Below, piece after piece: positions 33,987 to 40,702 of a stretch of 40,704 bases of DNA. Each line of letters begins with the position of its first letter. Position 1 is the first letter of the stretch. Both the position numbers and the translations under genes were made by a program. Source of the stretch: Methylobacter sp. (GTDB lineage Bacteria; Pseudomonadota; Gammaproteobacteria; Methylococcales; Methylomonadaceae); assembly GCA_026399025.1 (NCBI GenBank), contig JAPLRU010000101.1, forward strand, positions 1-40,704, read 5' to 3'. The notes below the pieces were generated by a model. That model was not told where the DNA came from, ran no database searches, and was given only the letters and a program-made list of their open reading frames with translations.

Positions 33987-36900
33987 ATGCCGACAAAGCT
34001 ACACGTCATTCCTAACACTGTGACCGAAATACCTTTTCAAGACGCTTCGATGGATATTTGGGACACCAAATACCGCTTAAAAACCAAAGATGGCGTAGCG
34101 ATTGACGGCACCATTGATGACACCTACCAACGGGTCGCCAAAGCGCTGTCCGCCGTAGAAAAAGGTAAAGCCAAGCAGGAACAGTGTTACAAAGACTTTT
34201 TGTGGGCCTTGCGCCAAGGCGCAATTCCGGCCGGGCGTATTACGTCTAATGCGGGCGCACTGGAACACAAACCGGCCACATCAACGATTAACTGCACGGT
34301 ATCCGGCACTATTGCCGATTCTATGGATGATATTTTGCATAAAGTGCATGAGGCGGGGCTTACGCTAAAGGCGGGCTGTGTCGCGCCTGATACGCTGGTC
34401 TGTACTGAACAAGGCTACGTTACAGCTGAGCGAGCGGTCACTGAACAGCATCAACAAATTCTTAGTTATGACCGCGAATCGCGTCACTTTGAAATGCGCC
34501 CTATTTTAAAGCACATGACTACCCTCGTGCCTAGCGATGAAAATATTGAAATAGGTTCTCATCTGGGCACCTTGACCACATCCATCAAACATCCTGTGCT
34601 GGTCTACCGAGACGACACATTACAGTATGTTCGCGCCGATGAAGTTAACCAAACCGATGCCTTGGTTCATTATCAACTGCCTTGGTTCGCTGATCAAAAA
34701 TCGGCATTAAAAGCATGGTTTGCCGGGGCGCATCTAGGCGATGGGTCGGCTTACGAGAAGCACATCAATTACGCATCCACGCGTGAAAAGTGGCAGGTCA
34801 AAGCCAACGCCTACGGTAAACGATTGATCTTTAAAATACGCGCGGCGGAACGCGAAGTGGTCGAGCGTTACGCACTGTTTTTTCAGGAATTTTGTGATTG
34901 CCACGCCAAGGTAGTACCGGCAATCACGCCTAACAATACTCCGGTATGGGATTTTACCGTCGCCAGTTTTAAAGCCAGTGCGGCCAGTGAACTGTTTGAC
35001 CACCAAACCGGAAAAAAAAGCCACACTCTAAAAGTACCGCAATGGATAAAACAAGCGCCGGACCGTCACTTTTTACCTTTTCTGGCCGGCCTTATCGACA
35101 CCGACGGTACTATTTCCACCGAACGCGGCAGCGCTATTTTAAGCTGTCAAAGTGCGGCTTTTGCCGACGAAATTCAAAGCTTATTAGCTTTATTCGGGGT
35201 CCATGGCGCAATCACCGCAAGAAAACAGCGTGCGCATGAGTATAACGGCACACTCATTAACGATATGGGCGGCTACAGTATCAAGATATCCGACTCGGAA
35301 TTCTTAAATAATGTTGCCGTCTTTATGGCCGATAGCGGCAAAAAAAGCCGCATTAAAAATCATCAATCCCAGGCCGGGCAATACGATCATTATGTGATGA
35401 GTTCCGCCTTACGAACCGCGCTTCAGAACTGCATGTCCGAATTAACCCATGCGGAAAAACAAGCGATAGGTTTTTATCACGGCAGACATAATCAAGCCAC
35501 CATTAGCCGAGTTTATTTGGATAAATGGGCTGAAAAATTCCCCCAATTGCGCAGTCAAATCGACTTTGTGCGCCAACTGCGTCCGGTAAAATCCATCAAT
35601 CGCAATTTGGAGATTGGCGAGATTTTTTATGATTTTACCGTTGATAAACATAATAATTATTTAGCCGGCAACAATGGCTTGGCGGTTATTCATAACTGCG
35701 GAATCGGTTATGAATTTTCGACGCTAAGACCTAAAAACGCTTACGTCTCCGGCGCAGGGGCTTATACCTCCGGCCCGTTATCGTTCATGGATATCTATGA
35801 CAAAATGTGTTTTACCGTGTCGTCCGCAGGCGGCAGACGCGGCGCGCAAATGGCGACCTTCGATGTCGGCCATCCCGATGTCGTCGAATTCATCCGCGCC
35901 AAGCGCGAAGACGGTCGGCTGCGTCAATTTAACCTGTCGCTGCTGATTACCTCGGAATTTGTCGAAGCGGTAAAAAACGATCAGCCTTGGTTCTTGTCAT
36001 TTCCGGTCACCGAAAAAGAAGTCAATCTTGATAACCTGGATTTAACCGACGCCAAACAAATCATCTGGCGCGACTTGCCTTATATCGACGGCTATATCCT
36101 TAACGAAGACGGTCAGGTTGCCTGCAAAGTAAATAAAACCATGCCCGCACGGCGTCTGTGGGACATCATTATGAGTTCGACTTACGACTATGCCGAACCG
36201 GGGTTTATCCTGATCGACAAAGTCAACGAAATGAACAACAACTGGTTTTGCGAGAAAATCAGGGCGACCAATCCGTGTGGTGAACAGCCGCTTCCGCCTT
36301 ACGGCTCCTGCCTTCTAGGCTCCATCAACCTAACCCGTTTCGTTAAAAAACCGTTCACCGACGATGCGCATTTCGACTGGGAAAACTACCGCAAAGCCAT
36401 CAAAATTTTCACCCGCATGTTGGACAACGTGGTTGAAATCAACGGCCTGCCGCTGCCCCAACAACGCGAGGAAATTCTCGGCAAACGCCGTCACGGCATG
36501 GGTTATCTGGGCTTGGGCTCAACCGTCACGATGATGGGTATGCGCTACGGCGATGCAGAGTCGCTGCAATTTACCGAGGAAGTCACCAAAGTCCTGGCCG
36601 TCGAAGGCTGGAAAGCCGGACTTGCGCTGGCCAAAGAAAAAGGCCCGGCCCCTATCATGGAACAAATGTTCACCGTCACCGGCGAAATGCTGCATAAACG
36701 CCCGGAAATGATTGCCGACGGCTATCAAGTCGGTAACCGGGTGCCCGGAAAACTGTTGCACAGCAAATACAGCCGTTATATGCAGCAACTGGGCAGGGAA
36801 GAACCCGAACTGGTCGCCGAACTGATCGAAACCGGCGCCCGCTTTACCCATCACAGTTCGATTGCGCCGACCGGCACGATTTCCCTGTCGTTGGCTAATA

Positions 36901-37457
36901 ACGCCAGTAACGGCATCGAGCCGAGCTTTGCCCATCATTATTCGCGCAACGTGATTCGCGCCGGTAAAAAATCCAAGGAAAAAATCGATGTGTTTTCGTT
37001 TGAACTCTTGGCTTACCGCGCTTTGATCAATAGCGACGCGATGCCGTACAGCGACCAGCCCGAGCAGCAATTGCCAGCTTATTTTATCGCGGCGGATGAC
37101 GTAAGCCCGAAACAGCATGTCGATATCCAGGCGGCCGCGCAAAAATGGATAGATTCGTCGATCTCCAAAACCGCCAACGTGCCGACCGATTATCCGTATG
37201 AAGATTTCAAGTCGATATACGAGTACGCCTACGATAAAGGTCTGAAAGGCTGCACCACGTTCCGCTTTAATCCCGAAGTGTTTCAAGGCGTGTTGGTTAA
37301 AGAATCGGATCTGGAAAACACCACCTACCAATTCACGCTGGAAGACGGCCATGTGGTCGAATATAAAGGCAATGAAGAAGTGGAATACGACGGCGAAATC
37401 CACAGCGCCGCTAATTTGTTCGATGCTTTGAAAGAAGGTTATTACGGTAAATTTTAA
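33987..37457 (+). CDS. nrdJa: Adenosylcobalamin-dependent (class II) ribonucleotide reductase large part, intein-containing
   Basis: Reduces ribonucleoside diphosphates to deoxyribonucleotides using a B12-derived thiyl radical, needing no oxygen. The 1156-residue precursor loses a 440-residue intein (131-570) to give a ~716-residue enzyme. Extein motifs are INCTVSGTIADSM (first redox Cys), GCGIGYEFSTLRP (rejoined by splicing), SSAGGRRGAQMAT and ATNPCGEQPLPPYGSCLLGS (N-x-C-x-E radical site), ending in HSSIAPTGTISL and GCTTFRFNPEV. The C-terminal part of the enzyme is a separate gene (nrdJb) 1.5 kb downstream, as in Pseudomonas; here a toxin-antitoxin-chaperone module lies between. Paired NrdR boxes precede the gene. 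Confidence 0.93.
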   Translation: MPTKLHVIPNTVTEIPFQDASMDIWDTKYRLKTKDGVAIDGTIDDTYQRVAKALSAVEKGKAKQEQCYKDFLWALRQGAIPAGRITSNAGALEHKPATSTINCTVSGTIADSMDDILHKVHEAGLTLKAGCVAPDTLVCTEQGYVTAERAVTEQHQQILSYDRESRHFEMRPILKHMTTLVPSDENIEIGSHLGTLTTSIKHPVLVYRDDTLQYVRADEVNQTDALVHYQLPWFADQKSALKAWFAGAHLGDGSAYEKHINYASTREKWQVKANAYGKRLIFKIRAAEREVVERYALFFQEFCDCHAKVVPAITPNNTPVWDFTVASFKASAASELFDHQTGKKSHTLKVPQWIKQAPDRHFLPFLAGLIDTDGTISTERGSAILSCQSAAFADEIQSLLALFGVHGAITARKQRAHEYNGTLINDMGGYSIKISDSEFLNNVAVFMADSGKKSRIKNHQSQAGQYDHYVMSSALRTALQNCMSELTHAEKQAIGFYHGRHNQATISRVYLDKWAEKFPQLRSQIDFVRQLRPVKSINRNLEIGEIFYDFTVDKHNNYLAGNNGLAVIHNCGIGYEFSTLRPKNAYVSGAGAYTSGPLSFMDIYDKMCFTVSSAGGRRGAQMATFDVGHPDVVEFIRAKREDGRLRQFNLSLLITSEFVEAVKNDQPWFLSFPVTEKEVNLDNLDLTDAKQIIWRDLPYIDGYILNEDGQVACKVNKTMPARRLWDIIMSSTYDYAEPGFILIDKVNEMNNNWFCEKIRATNPCGEQPLPPYGSCLLGSINLTRFVKKPFTDDAHFDWENYRKAIKIFTRMLDNVVEINGLPLPQQREEILGKRRHGMGYLGLGSTVTMMGMRYGDAESLQFTEEVTKVLAVEGWKAGLALAKEKGPAPIMEQMFTVTGEMLHKRPEMIADGYQVGNRVPGKLLHSKYSRYMQQLGREEPELVAELIETGARFTHHSSIAPTGTISLSLANNASNGIEPSFAHHYSRNVIRAGKKSKEKIDVFSFELLAYRALINSDAMPYSDQPEQQLPAYFIAADDVSPKQHVDIQAAAQKWIDSSISKTANVPTDYPYEDFKSIYEYAYDKGLKGCTTFRFNPEVFQGVLVKESDLENTTYQFTLEDGHVVEYKGNEEVEYDGEIHSAANLFDALKEGYYGKF
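34377..35696 (+). mobile_element. Intein with LAGLIDADG homing endonuclease in NrdJa
   Basis: Residues 131-570 interrupt LTLKAG/CGIGYEFS, a conserved class II reductase segment. The intein begins with Cys (CVAPDTLVCTEQG, block A), has TSIKHPVLVY (block B His), and ends LAVIHN before Cys571 (block G Asn and +1 Cys), so all splicing residues are present. The endonuclease part has both dodecapeptides with their acids, AWFAGAHLGDGSA and FLAGLIDTDGTIS, so it appears intact. EIFYDFTVDKHNNYLA is block F. The insertion is in frame with no stops. Confidence 0.93.
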
Positions 37458-37506
37458 TCCCTCAAACAATGGGCATAAAAACCGAAAGTTTTTTGCAGCA
37501 CCAAGG

Positions 37507-37523
37507 CTAACCATAATGGTTAG
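37507..37523 (+). promoter_or_regulatory. Perfect palindrome at the mqsR leader, probable MqsA operator
   Basis: CTAACCATAATGGTTAG is an inverted repeat with 8-bp perfect arms around one base. It lies 1 nt before the AAGGGG ribosome site of mqsR and includes a CATAAT -10-like element. MqsA-type antitoxins bind ACC...GGT palindromes at their own locus, so this is the natural autoregulatory site. Confidence 0.6.
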
Positions 37524-37538
37524 AAAGGGGTTGTAATT

Positions 37539-37844
37539 TTGCCATTCTTCAATCTTGATAAAATTCGCGCAGCCGCTGCACAACATCACATCAGATATAA
37601 AGGGCTTAAGGTATCAAAAGATATAAGAAATTTAGGTTACACATTAGAAGAGGTTTCAACTTGCGTTATTTCTTTAACCCCGGCTGATTTCCAAAAAACT
37701 ATCGAATATCCGGATCAAAGCGCTCATGATGTTTACATTAAAAATGTTGCTCAAGAAGAACGAACCGATAGGATTTGTATGAAGCTACGGTTGCTCGAAA
37801 ATGGAGAAATTCAGATAGTCGAAATCGGTTCGTTTCATTTGTAA
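37539..37844 (+). CDS. mqsR: MqsR-family mRNA interferase toxin
   Basis: A 101-residue RelE-fold ribonuclease toxin. CVISLTPADFQKTIEYPDQ followed by HDVYIKN aligns with the E. coli MqsR core (CNVIIGLSESDFYKSM...WQDVYRP), and the C-terminal SFHL replaces SFKEK. The Lys of DFQK is kept, while the positions of E. coli Gln68, Tyr81 and Lys96 appear as His, Cys and His (alignment by eye). The start is TTG, set by AAGGGG 8 nt upstream, which may limit toxin output. It lies 81 bp after nrdJa and before its antitoxin, the toxin-first order typical of mqsRA. Confidence 0.85.
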   Translation: MPFFNLDKIRAAAAQHHIRYKGLKVSKDIRNLGYTLEEVSTCVISLTPADFQKTIEYPDQSAHDVYIKNVAQEERTDRICMKLRLLENGEIQIVEIGSFHL

Positions 37845-37870
37845 ATTTGACAAGAAATCTTTTATAAAGG

Positions 37871-37907
37871 AAGACCACGAAAATATGAAATTCGTGGTCT
37901 TTTTTTG
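37871..37907 (+). terminator. Strong terminator between mqsR and mqsA
   Basis: AAGACCACGAA pairs perfectly with TTCGTGGTCTT around AATATGAAA and is followed by a run of T residues to 37907. It starts 26 nt after the mqsR stop, so readthrough from nrdJa-mqsR should be cut before the antitoxin gene. Confidence 0.85.
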
Positions 37908-37943
37908 TAAAAAACCGAATGTTTATTTAAAAGCTCTCGATTG

Positions 37944-37959
37944 GTTATTCAACAATAAC
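37944..37959 (+). promoter_or_regulatory. Inverted repeat upstream of mqsA
   Basis: GTTATT and AATAAC flank CAAC, 16 nt before the mqsA ATG. It shares a GGTTA half-site with the palindrome before mqsR, so it may be a second MqsA site. The AT-rich stretch around it is the only room for an mqsA promoter after the terminator. Confidence 0.35.
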
Positions 37960-37975
37960 GCAACAAAATATAATT

Positions 37976-38521
37976 ATGAATAAATGCGCTGAATGCGGCT
38001 CTTCAGATTTTGAAGTCCGTGTAGAACCTGATGAATCTCAACGAAACGGTCAATCCTACACCGTTGATGTAGAGTATTCGGTCTGCCGTCAATGTGGCGA
38101 TATGGTTATTTTTTCGGAGCAAATCAAACGCAATGATTGTGTGTTACGTGATGCTTGGCGAAAAATAGACGGCCTGTTGACGGCGCAGGAAATTGTCGCC
38201 CTGAGAAACAAATTAGGGCTCACCCAACAAGATGCCGCAAAGATTTTCGGCGGCGGCACGAATGCGTTTTCAAAATATGAACGTAGCGAGGTTATTCAAA
38301 GTGCAGCGATGGATAAACTCATGCGAGCCGCATTAGCCGTACCGGATATGTTTATTTGGCTCAAACGACAAGCGGGGATCAATGAGAAAAAATCGCCTGC
38401 TTCGGATTACGATAATATTATTCCGGTAACCCATCGAATTATTGCCGATTTACAAACCAAATCGCACAAAACCTTATTTTCAGAACACGACGATTACCAT
38501 GAGACGGCAGATTATGGATAA
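37976..38521 (+). CDS. mqsA: MqsA-family antitoxin with C-terminal extension
   Basis: A 181-residue antitoxin, against about 131 in E. coli. The N-terminal zinc-binding, toxin-neutralising domain has C4, C7, C37 and C40 (KCAECGS and VCRQCGD). The C-terminal half is an Xre-type helix-turn-helix: EIVALRNKLGLTQQDAAKIF and GGGTNAFSKYERSEVIQS, the hallmark of MqsA. Residues ~135-181 (polar, then IIPVTHRIIADLQTKSH...) extend past the usual end. In toxin-antitoxin-chaperone systems such a tail is the chaperone-addiction segment that makes the antitoxin depend on a SecB-like chaperone, and one is encoded next with an 8-bp overlap. It also likely represses the locus. Confidence 0.92.
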   Translation: MNKCAECGSSDFEVRVEPDESQRNGQSYTVDVEYSVCRQCGDMVIFSEQIKRNDCVLRDAWRKIDGLLTAQEIVALRNKLGLTQQDAAKIFGGGTNAFSKYERSEVIQSAAMDKLMRAALAVPDMFIWLKRQAGINEKKSPASDYDNIIPVTHRIIADLQTKSHKTLFSEHDDYHETADYG

Positions 38522-38960
38522 AGAGCTCATAGCACAAGCATCGGAAAATTTAAAACTATTGGATATTGTTTTATATGAATCCGGTTTTAAACAGTTTGTA
38601 GGTAGCCATGATCAAGTTCAGTTAGGGCAACAAAATAAATTGGCCGTTAGAGCTGAACTAGGCGAAGCGGTTAACCATCAAAATAACGCCATTAATTTTT
38701 TTAGAGTCTTCGTTGATTTAGGTATTCGAGTTAATGACATATCGAACGCGGAGGCCGAACCGCAATTGCTTTATCAAATTGAAGCGACATTTAGAATAGA
38801 TTACGAACGAACAAATAATGTAGATGAAAAAGCCTTAACCGAGTTTGCTCACTGCAATGCAGTGAGCAATATCTGGCCTTTTTGGCGGCAATTTGTTTTC
38901 TCTACAACAAATCAGGCGCATTTACCTTGCCCCGATATCCCTCTTACCAAAACGCCCTAA
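38514..38960 (+). CDS. SecB-like chaperone of a toxin-antitoxin-chaperone module
   Basis: A 148-residue SecB-family protein. The central ATFRIDYE strand followed by LTEFAHCNAVSNIWPFWRQF and the C-terminal HLPCPDIPLTK match the SecB fold (IWPFxRxxxxxxxxxxxxPxxxxP pattern). Solitary SecB-like genes directly after an antitoxin protect that antitoxin from aggregation and proteolysis. The ATG at 38514 overlaps the mqsA end by 8 bp; an in-frame ATG at 38499 is an alternative. With mqsR and mqsA it forms a complete MqsRA-chaperone triad. Housekeeping SecB would not normally sit here. Confidence 0.87.
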   Translation: MDKELIAQASENLKLLDIVLYESGFKQFVGSHDQVQLGQQNKLAVRAELGEAVNHQNNAINFFRVFVDLGIRVNDISNAEAEPQLLYQIEATFRIDYERTNNVDEKALTEFAHCNAVSNIWPFWRQFVFSTTNQAHLPCPDIPLTKTP

Positions 38961-38964
38961 CAAC

Positions 38965-39714
38965 ATGACACAGAACGTCAGTAAAGAAGCGTCGCCTTCA
39001 ACGCAAGGCTCAGCAACCATGATTGAGACTACAGACATGACCCATAAAATCACTAAAAAAATCGTCAGCTACAAAGTCCTGAGCAAAGACGATGTCGAAC
39101 CGCTTAAGCAAGAGCAACAACAGCCATCGCTGGAAAGCATGAACGAAAACTTGGCGCGCCCGGAAGTGCTGCTCGGGTCCACCTACAAAATTAAAACGCC
39201 GCAGTCGGAGCACGCGCTGTACATCACCATTAACGACATCATCCTGAACCAGGGCACCGCCTTTGAGGAACGTCGGCCTTACGAAATCTTCATTAATTCC
39301 AAAAACATGGAGCATTTCCAATGGGTGTTGGCGCTGACCCGGCTGATCTCGGCGGTGTTCCGCAAAGGCGGCGACGCCTGCTTTTTGGTTGAAGAGATGA
39401 AAGCGGTATTCGATCCGCACGGCGGCTATTTTAAAAAAGGCGGCGTGTTCATGCCGTCGCTGGTCGCCGAAATCGGCTATGCGATTGAATCGCATATGAA
39501 ACATATCGGCATGATCAAGCCGGATAAAATGACCGATCATCAGAAAAAATTTCTTGATCAAAAGCGTAAGGAATTTGAAGCCCAGCATGGGGAGTCGGAG
39601 GGGCAGGCGTTTCCTGAGAAGGCCGTGTTATGTAGTAAGTGCAGCACTAAGGCGATGGTGTTGATGGATGGGTGTATGACTTGTTTGAATTGTGGGGAGA
39701 GTAAGTGTGGGTGA
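38965..39714 (+). CDS. nrdJb: NrdJb, C-terminal subunit of split class II ribonucleotide reductase
   Basis: A protein of up to 249 residues matching the separately encoded C-terminal part of class II reductase. HKITKKIVSYKVL, LGSTYKIKTPQSEHALYITI, RRPYEIFINSKNMEH and FRKGGDACFLVEEMKAVFDP are family segments. The tail CSKCSTKAMVLMDGCMTCLNCGESKCG-type sequence (residues ~223-249) has six Cys expected to relay reducing equivalents to the NrdJa active site. The start is uncertain: the ATG at 38965 lies 4 bp after the chaperone stop without a Shine-Dalgarno; ATGs at 39019 and 39037 are also possible, the last giving a family-like N-terminus. Confidence 0.88.
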   Translation: MTQNVSKEASPSTQGSATMIETTDMTHKITKKIVSYKVLSKDDVEPLKQEQQQPSLESMNENLARPEVLLGSTYKIKTPQSEHALYITINDIILNQGTAFEERRPYEIFINSKNMEHFQWVLALTRLISAVFRKGGDACFLVEEMKAVFDPHGGYFKKGGVFMPSLVAEIGYAIESHMKHIGMIKPDKMTDHQKKFLDQKRKEFEAQHGESEGQAFPEKAVLCSKCSTKAMVLMDGCMTCLNCGESKCG

Positions 39715-39757
39715 TGGGGCTGGACTTCGTTCCTTCGTATCAATTCCAAAAACGTTA

Positions 39758-39782
39758 GGGACGAGGTTGCAAACCCCGTCCC
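39758..39782 (+). repeat. Palindromic hairpin after nrdJb
   Basis: GGGACGAGGTT pairs with AAACCCCGTCCC around a short loop (imperfect). There is no T run, so it looks more like an interspersed palindromic repeat than a classical terminator, though it could stop or stabilise the nrdJb transcript. Confidence 0.5.
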
Positions 39783-39839
39783 GCTTGGAACGAAAAGTTG
39801 AGCATGGCGTTTTCATTTAATTTATTAAAGAAGGTTCAA

Positions 39840-40013
39840 ATGGTTAATAATAAAAACGATCTAATTCACCCCAAAAAAAATCGTTCTTCTGTACAAGACC
39901 AATCTTGTGAAGCATTACATGCACAGACACGCCTAGCAGAACAAGCTTTACAAGCTTCAAAGGCACAAAAGGATAGTCAAAGCAATGTGAAAACAAAGGA
40001 AAATAAAAAATGA
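39840..40013 (+). CDS. Small hydrophilic protein, unknown
   Basis: A 57-residue, Lys/Gln/Ala-rich protein (MVNNKNDLIHPKKNRSSVQD start; AEQALQASKAQKDSQSN helix-forming tail). The ATG at 39840 has AAGAAGG ~6 nt upstream; a TTG at 39798 would extend it without support. It overlaps the next gene by ATGA, so the two are probably made together. I recognise no family. Its highly charged nature suggests a soluble or surface-associated partner of the downstream membrane protein. Confidence 0.55.
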   Translation: MVNNKNDLIHPKKNRSSVQDQSCEALHAQTRLAEQALQASKAQKDSQSNVKTKENKK

Positions 40014-40483
40014 CCGACTACGAAACCCAATCGCTTCAAATAGCAACTGATACTTATCACGTTTACTTTTGGGGTGATGTTATAGCAACGATTACGTTAT
40101 TAGCTGCTATTTGCGCTGGTTGCATTGCCTTTTTCACTTTGCGTAAAATCGCACAGCAGCTTGAAAGTGCAAAATGGAACGCTTTACTTTCGTTTGAGCA
40201 AGATATGAACGCTCGTCGCCACCGTTTAAGCGACATAGCGCAAAAAGTAACTTCTGATCCAGCAAATAATGAAGCAAGTTCTTTTGAAGAAGCAAAAGAA
40301 AGCTATCTTAATGCGGTAGAGCGTTTAGCTTCGGCCATTTTGAATGGTCAATTCCCTGAATCTGAAATGAAAACAAGTTATCGAGAATATATAACCGATA
40401 CCATCAGGGAATATGACGATAAATTTAAAGCAGGAACGCATTATCCTAGAATTGTTAAGCTGCACGAAAGATGGCAAGATTAA
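40010..40483 (+). CDS. Membrane-anchored small protein, unknown
   Basis: A 157-residue protein with one clear N-terminal membrane segment (residues ~21-43, DVIATITLLAAICAGCIAFF) and a cytoplasmic helical domain (SFEQDMNARRHRLSDIAQK, SYLNAVERLASAIL, EYITDTIREYDDKFKAG). It has the general form of DUF4760-like single-pass proteins (weak resemblance). It is coupled to the small gene before it. Function unknown; it lies beside a toxin-antitoxin-chaperone locus, which is only suggestive. Confidence 0.6.
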   Translation: MTDYETQSLQIATDTYHVYFWGDVIATITLLAAICAGCIAFFTLRKIAQQLESAKWNALLSFEQDMNARRHRLSDIAQKVTSDPANNEASSFEEAKESYLNAVERLASAILNGQFPESEMKTSYREYITDTIREYDDKFKAGTHYPRIVKLHERWQD

Positions 40484-40555
40484 ATAATTTGCGCTCATTC
40501 CGGCCTAGGGCCGCACCATTCGCGTCGTTTCGATGCGGTTTTTATAGGGCCGTAG

Positions 40556-40580
40556 GGTGCGGTGAGGAACGAACCGCACC
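40556..40580 (+). repeat. Short hairpin repeat
   Basis: GGTGCGGT and ACCGCACC form perfect 8-bp arms around GAGGAACGA. It is the first element of the palindrome mosaic that fills the end of the window. Confidence 0.6.
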
Positions 40581-40604
40581 ATTTGCGCGGTCATCGATTT
40601 TATA

Positions 40605-40702
40605 GTTCCCACGCTCCGGCGTGGGAATTCAGTCCGCAACGCTCCAGCGTTGCGGGACGCTGGAGCGTCTACCACGGCATTCCCACGCCGGAGCGTGGGA
40701 AC
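40605..40702 (+). repeat. Nested palindrome mosaic (REP/BIME-like)
   Basis: Two 24-bp elements, at 40605-40628 and 40679-40702, are perfect inverted copies of each other and each is itself a hairpin (CCCACGC-TCCG-GCGTGGG type). Between them are CGCAACGCT/AGCGTTGCG at 40635-40653 and GACGCTGGAGCGTC at 40655-40668. The whole can fold as one cruciform. This is typical of dispersed REP mosaics mobilised by RAYT transposases; no RAYT gene is in the window. Confidence 0.8.

Noticed and set aside
36519-37589. 356-codon open frame antisense to nrdJa
   Set aside because: It mirrors the codon pattern of the well-supported reductase gene, has no recognisable motif and no ribosome site; a shadow frame.
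39010-39588. 192-codon minus-strand frame across nrdJb
   Set aside because: Antisense shadow of a conserved gene; no motif.
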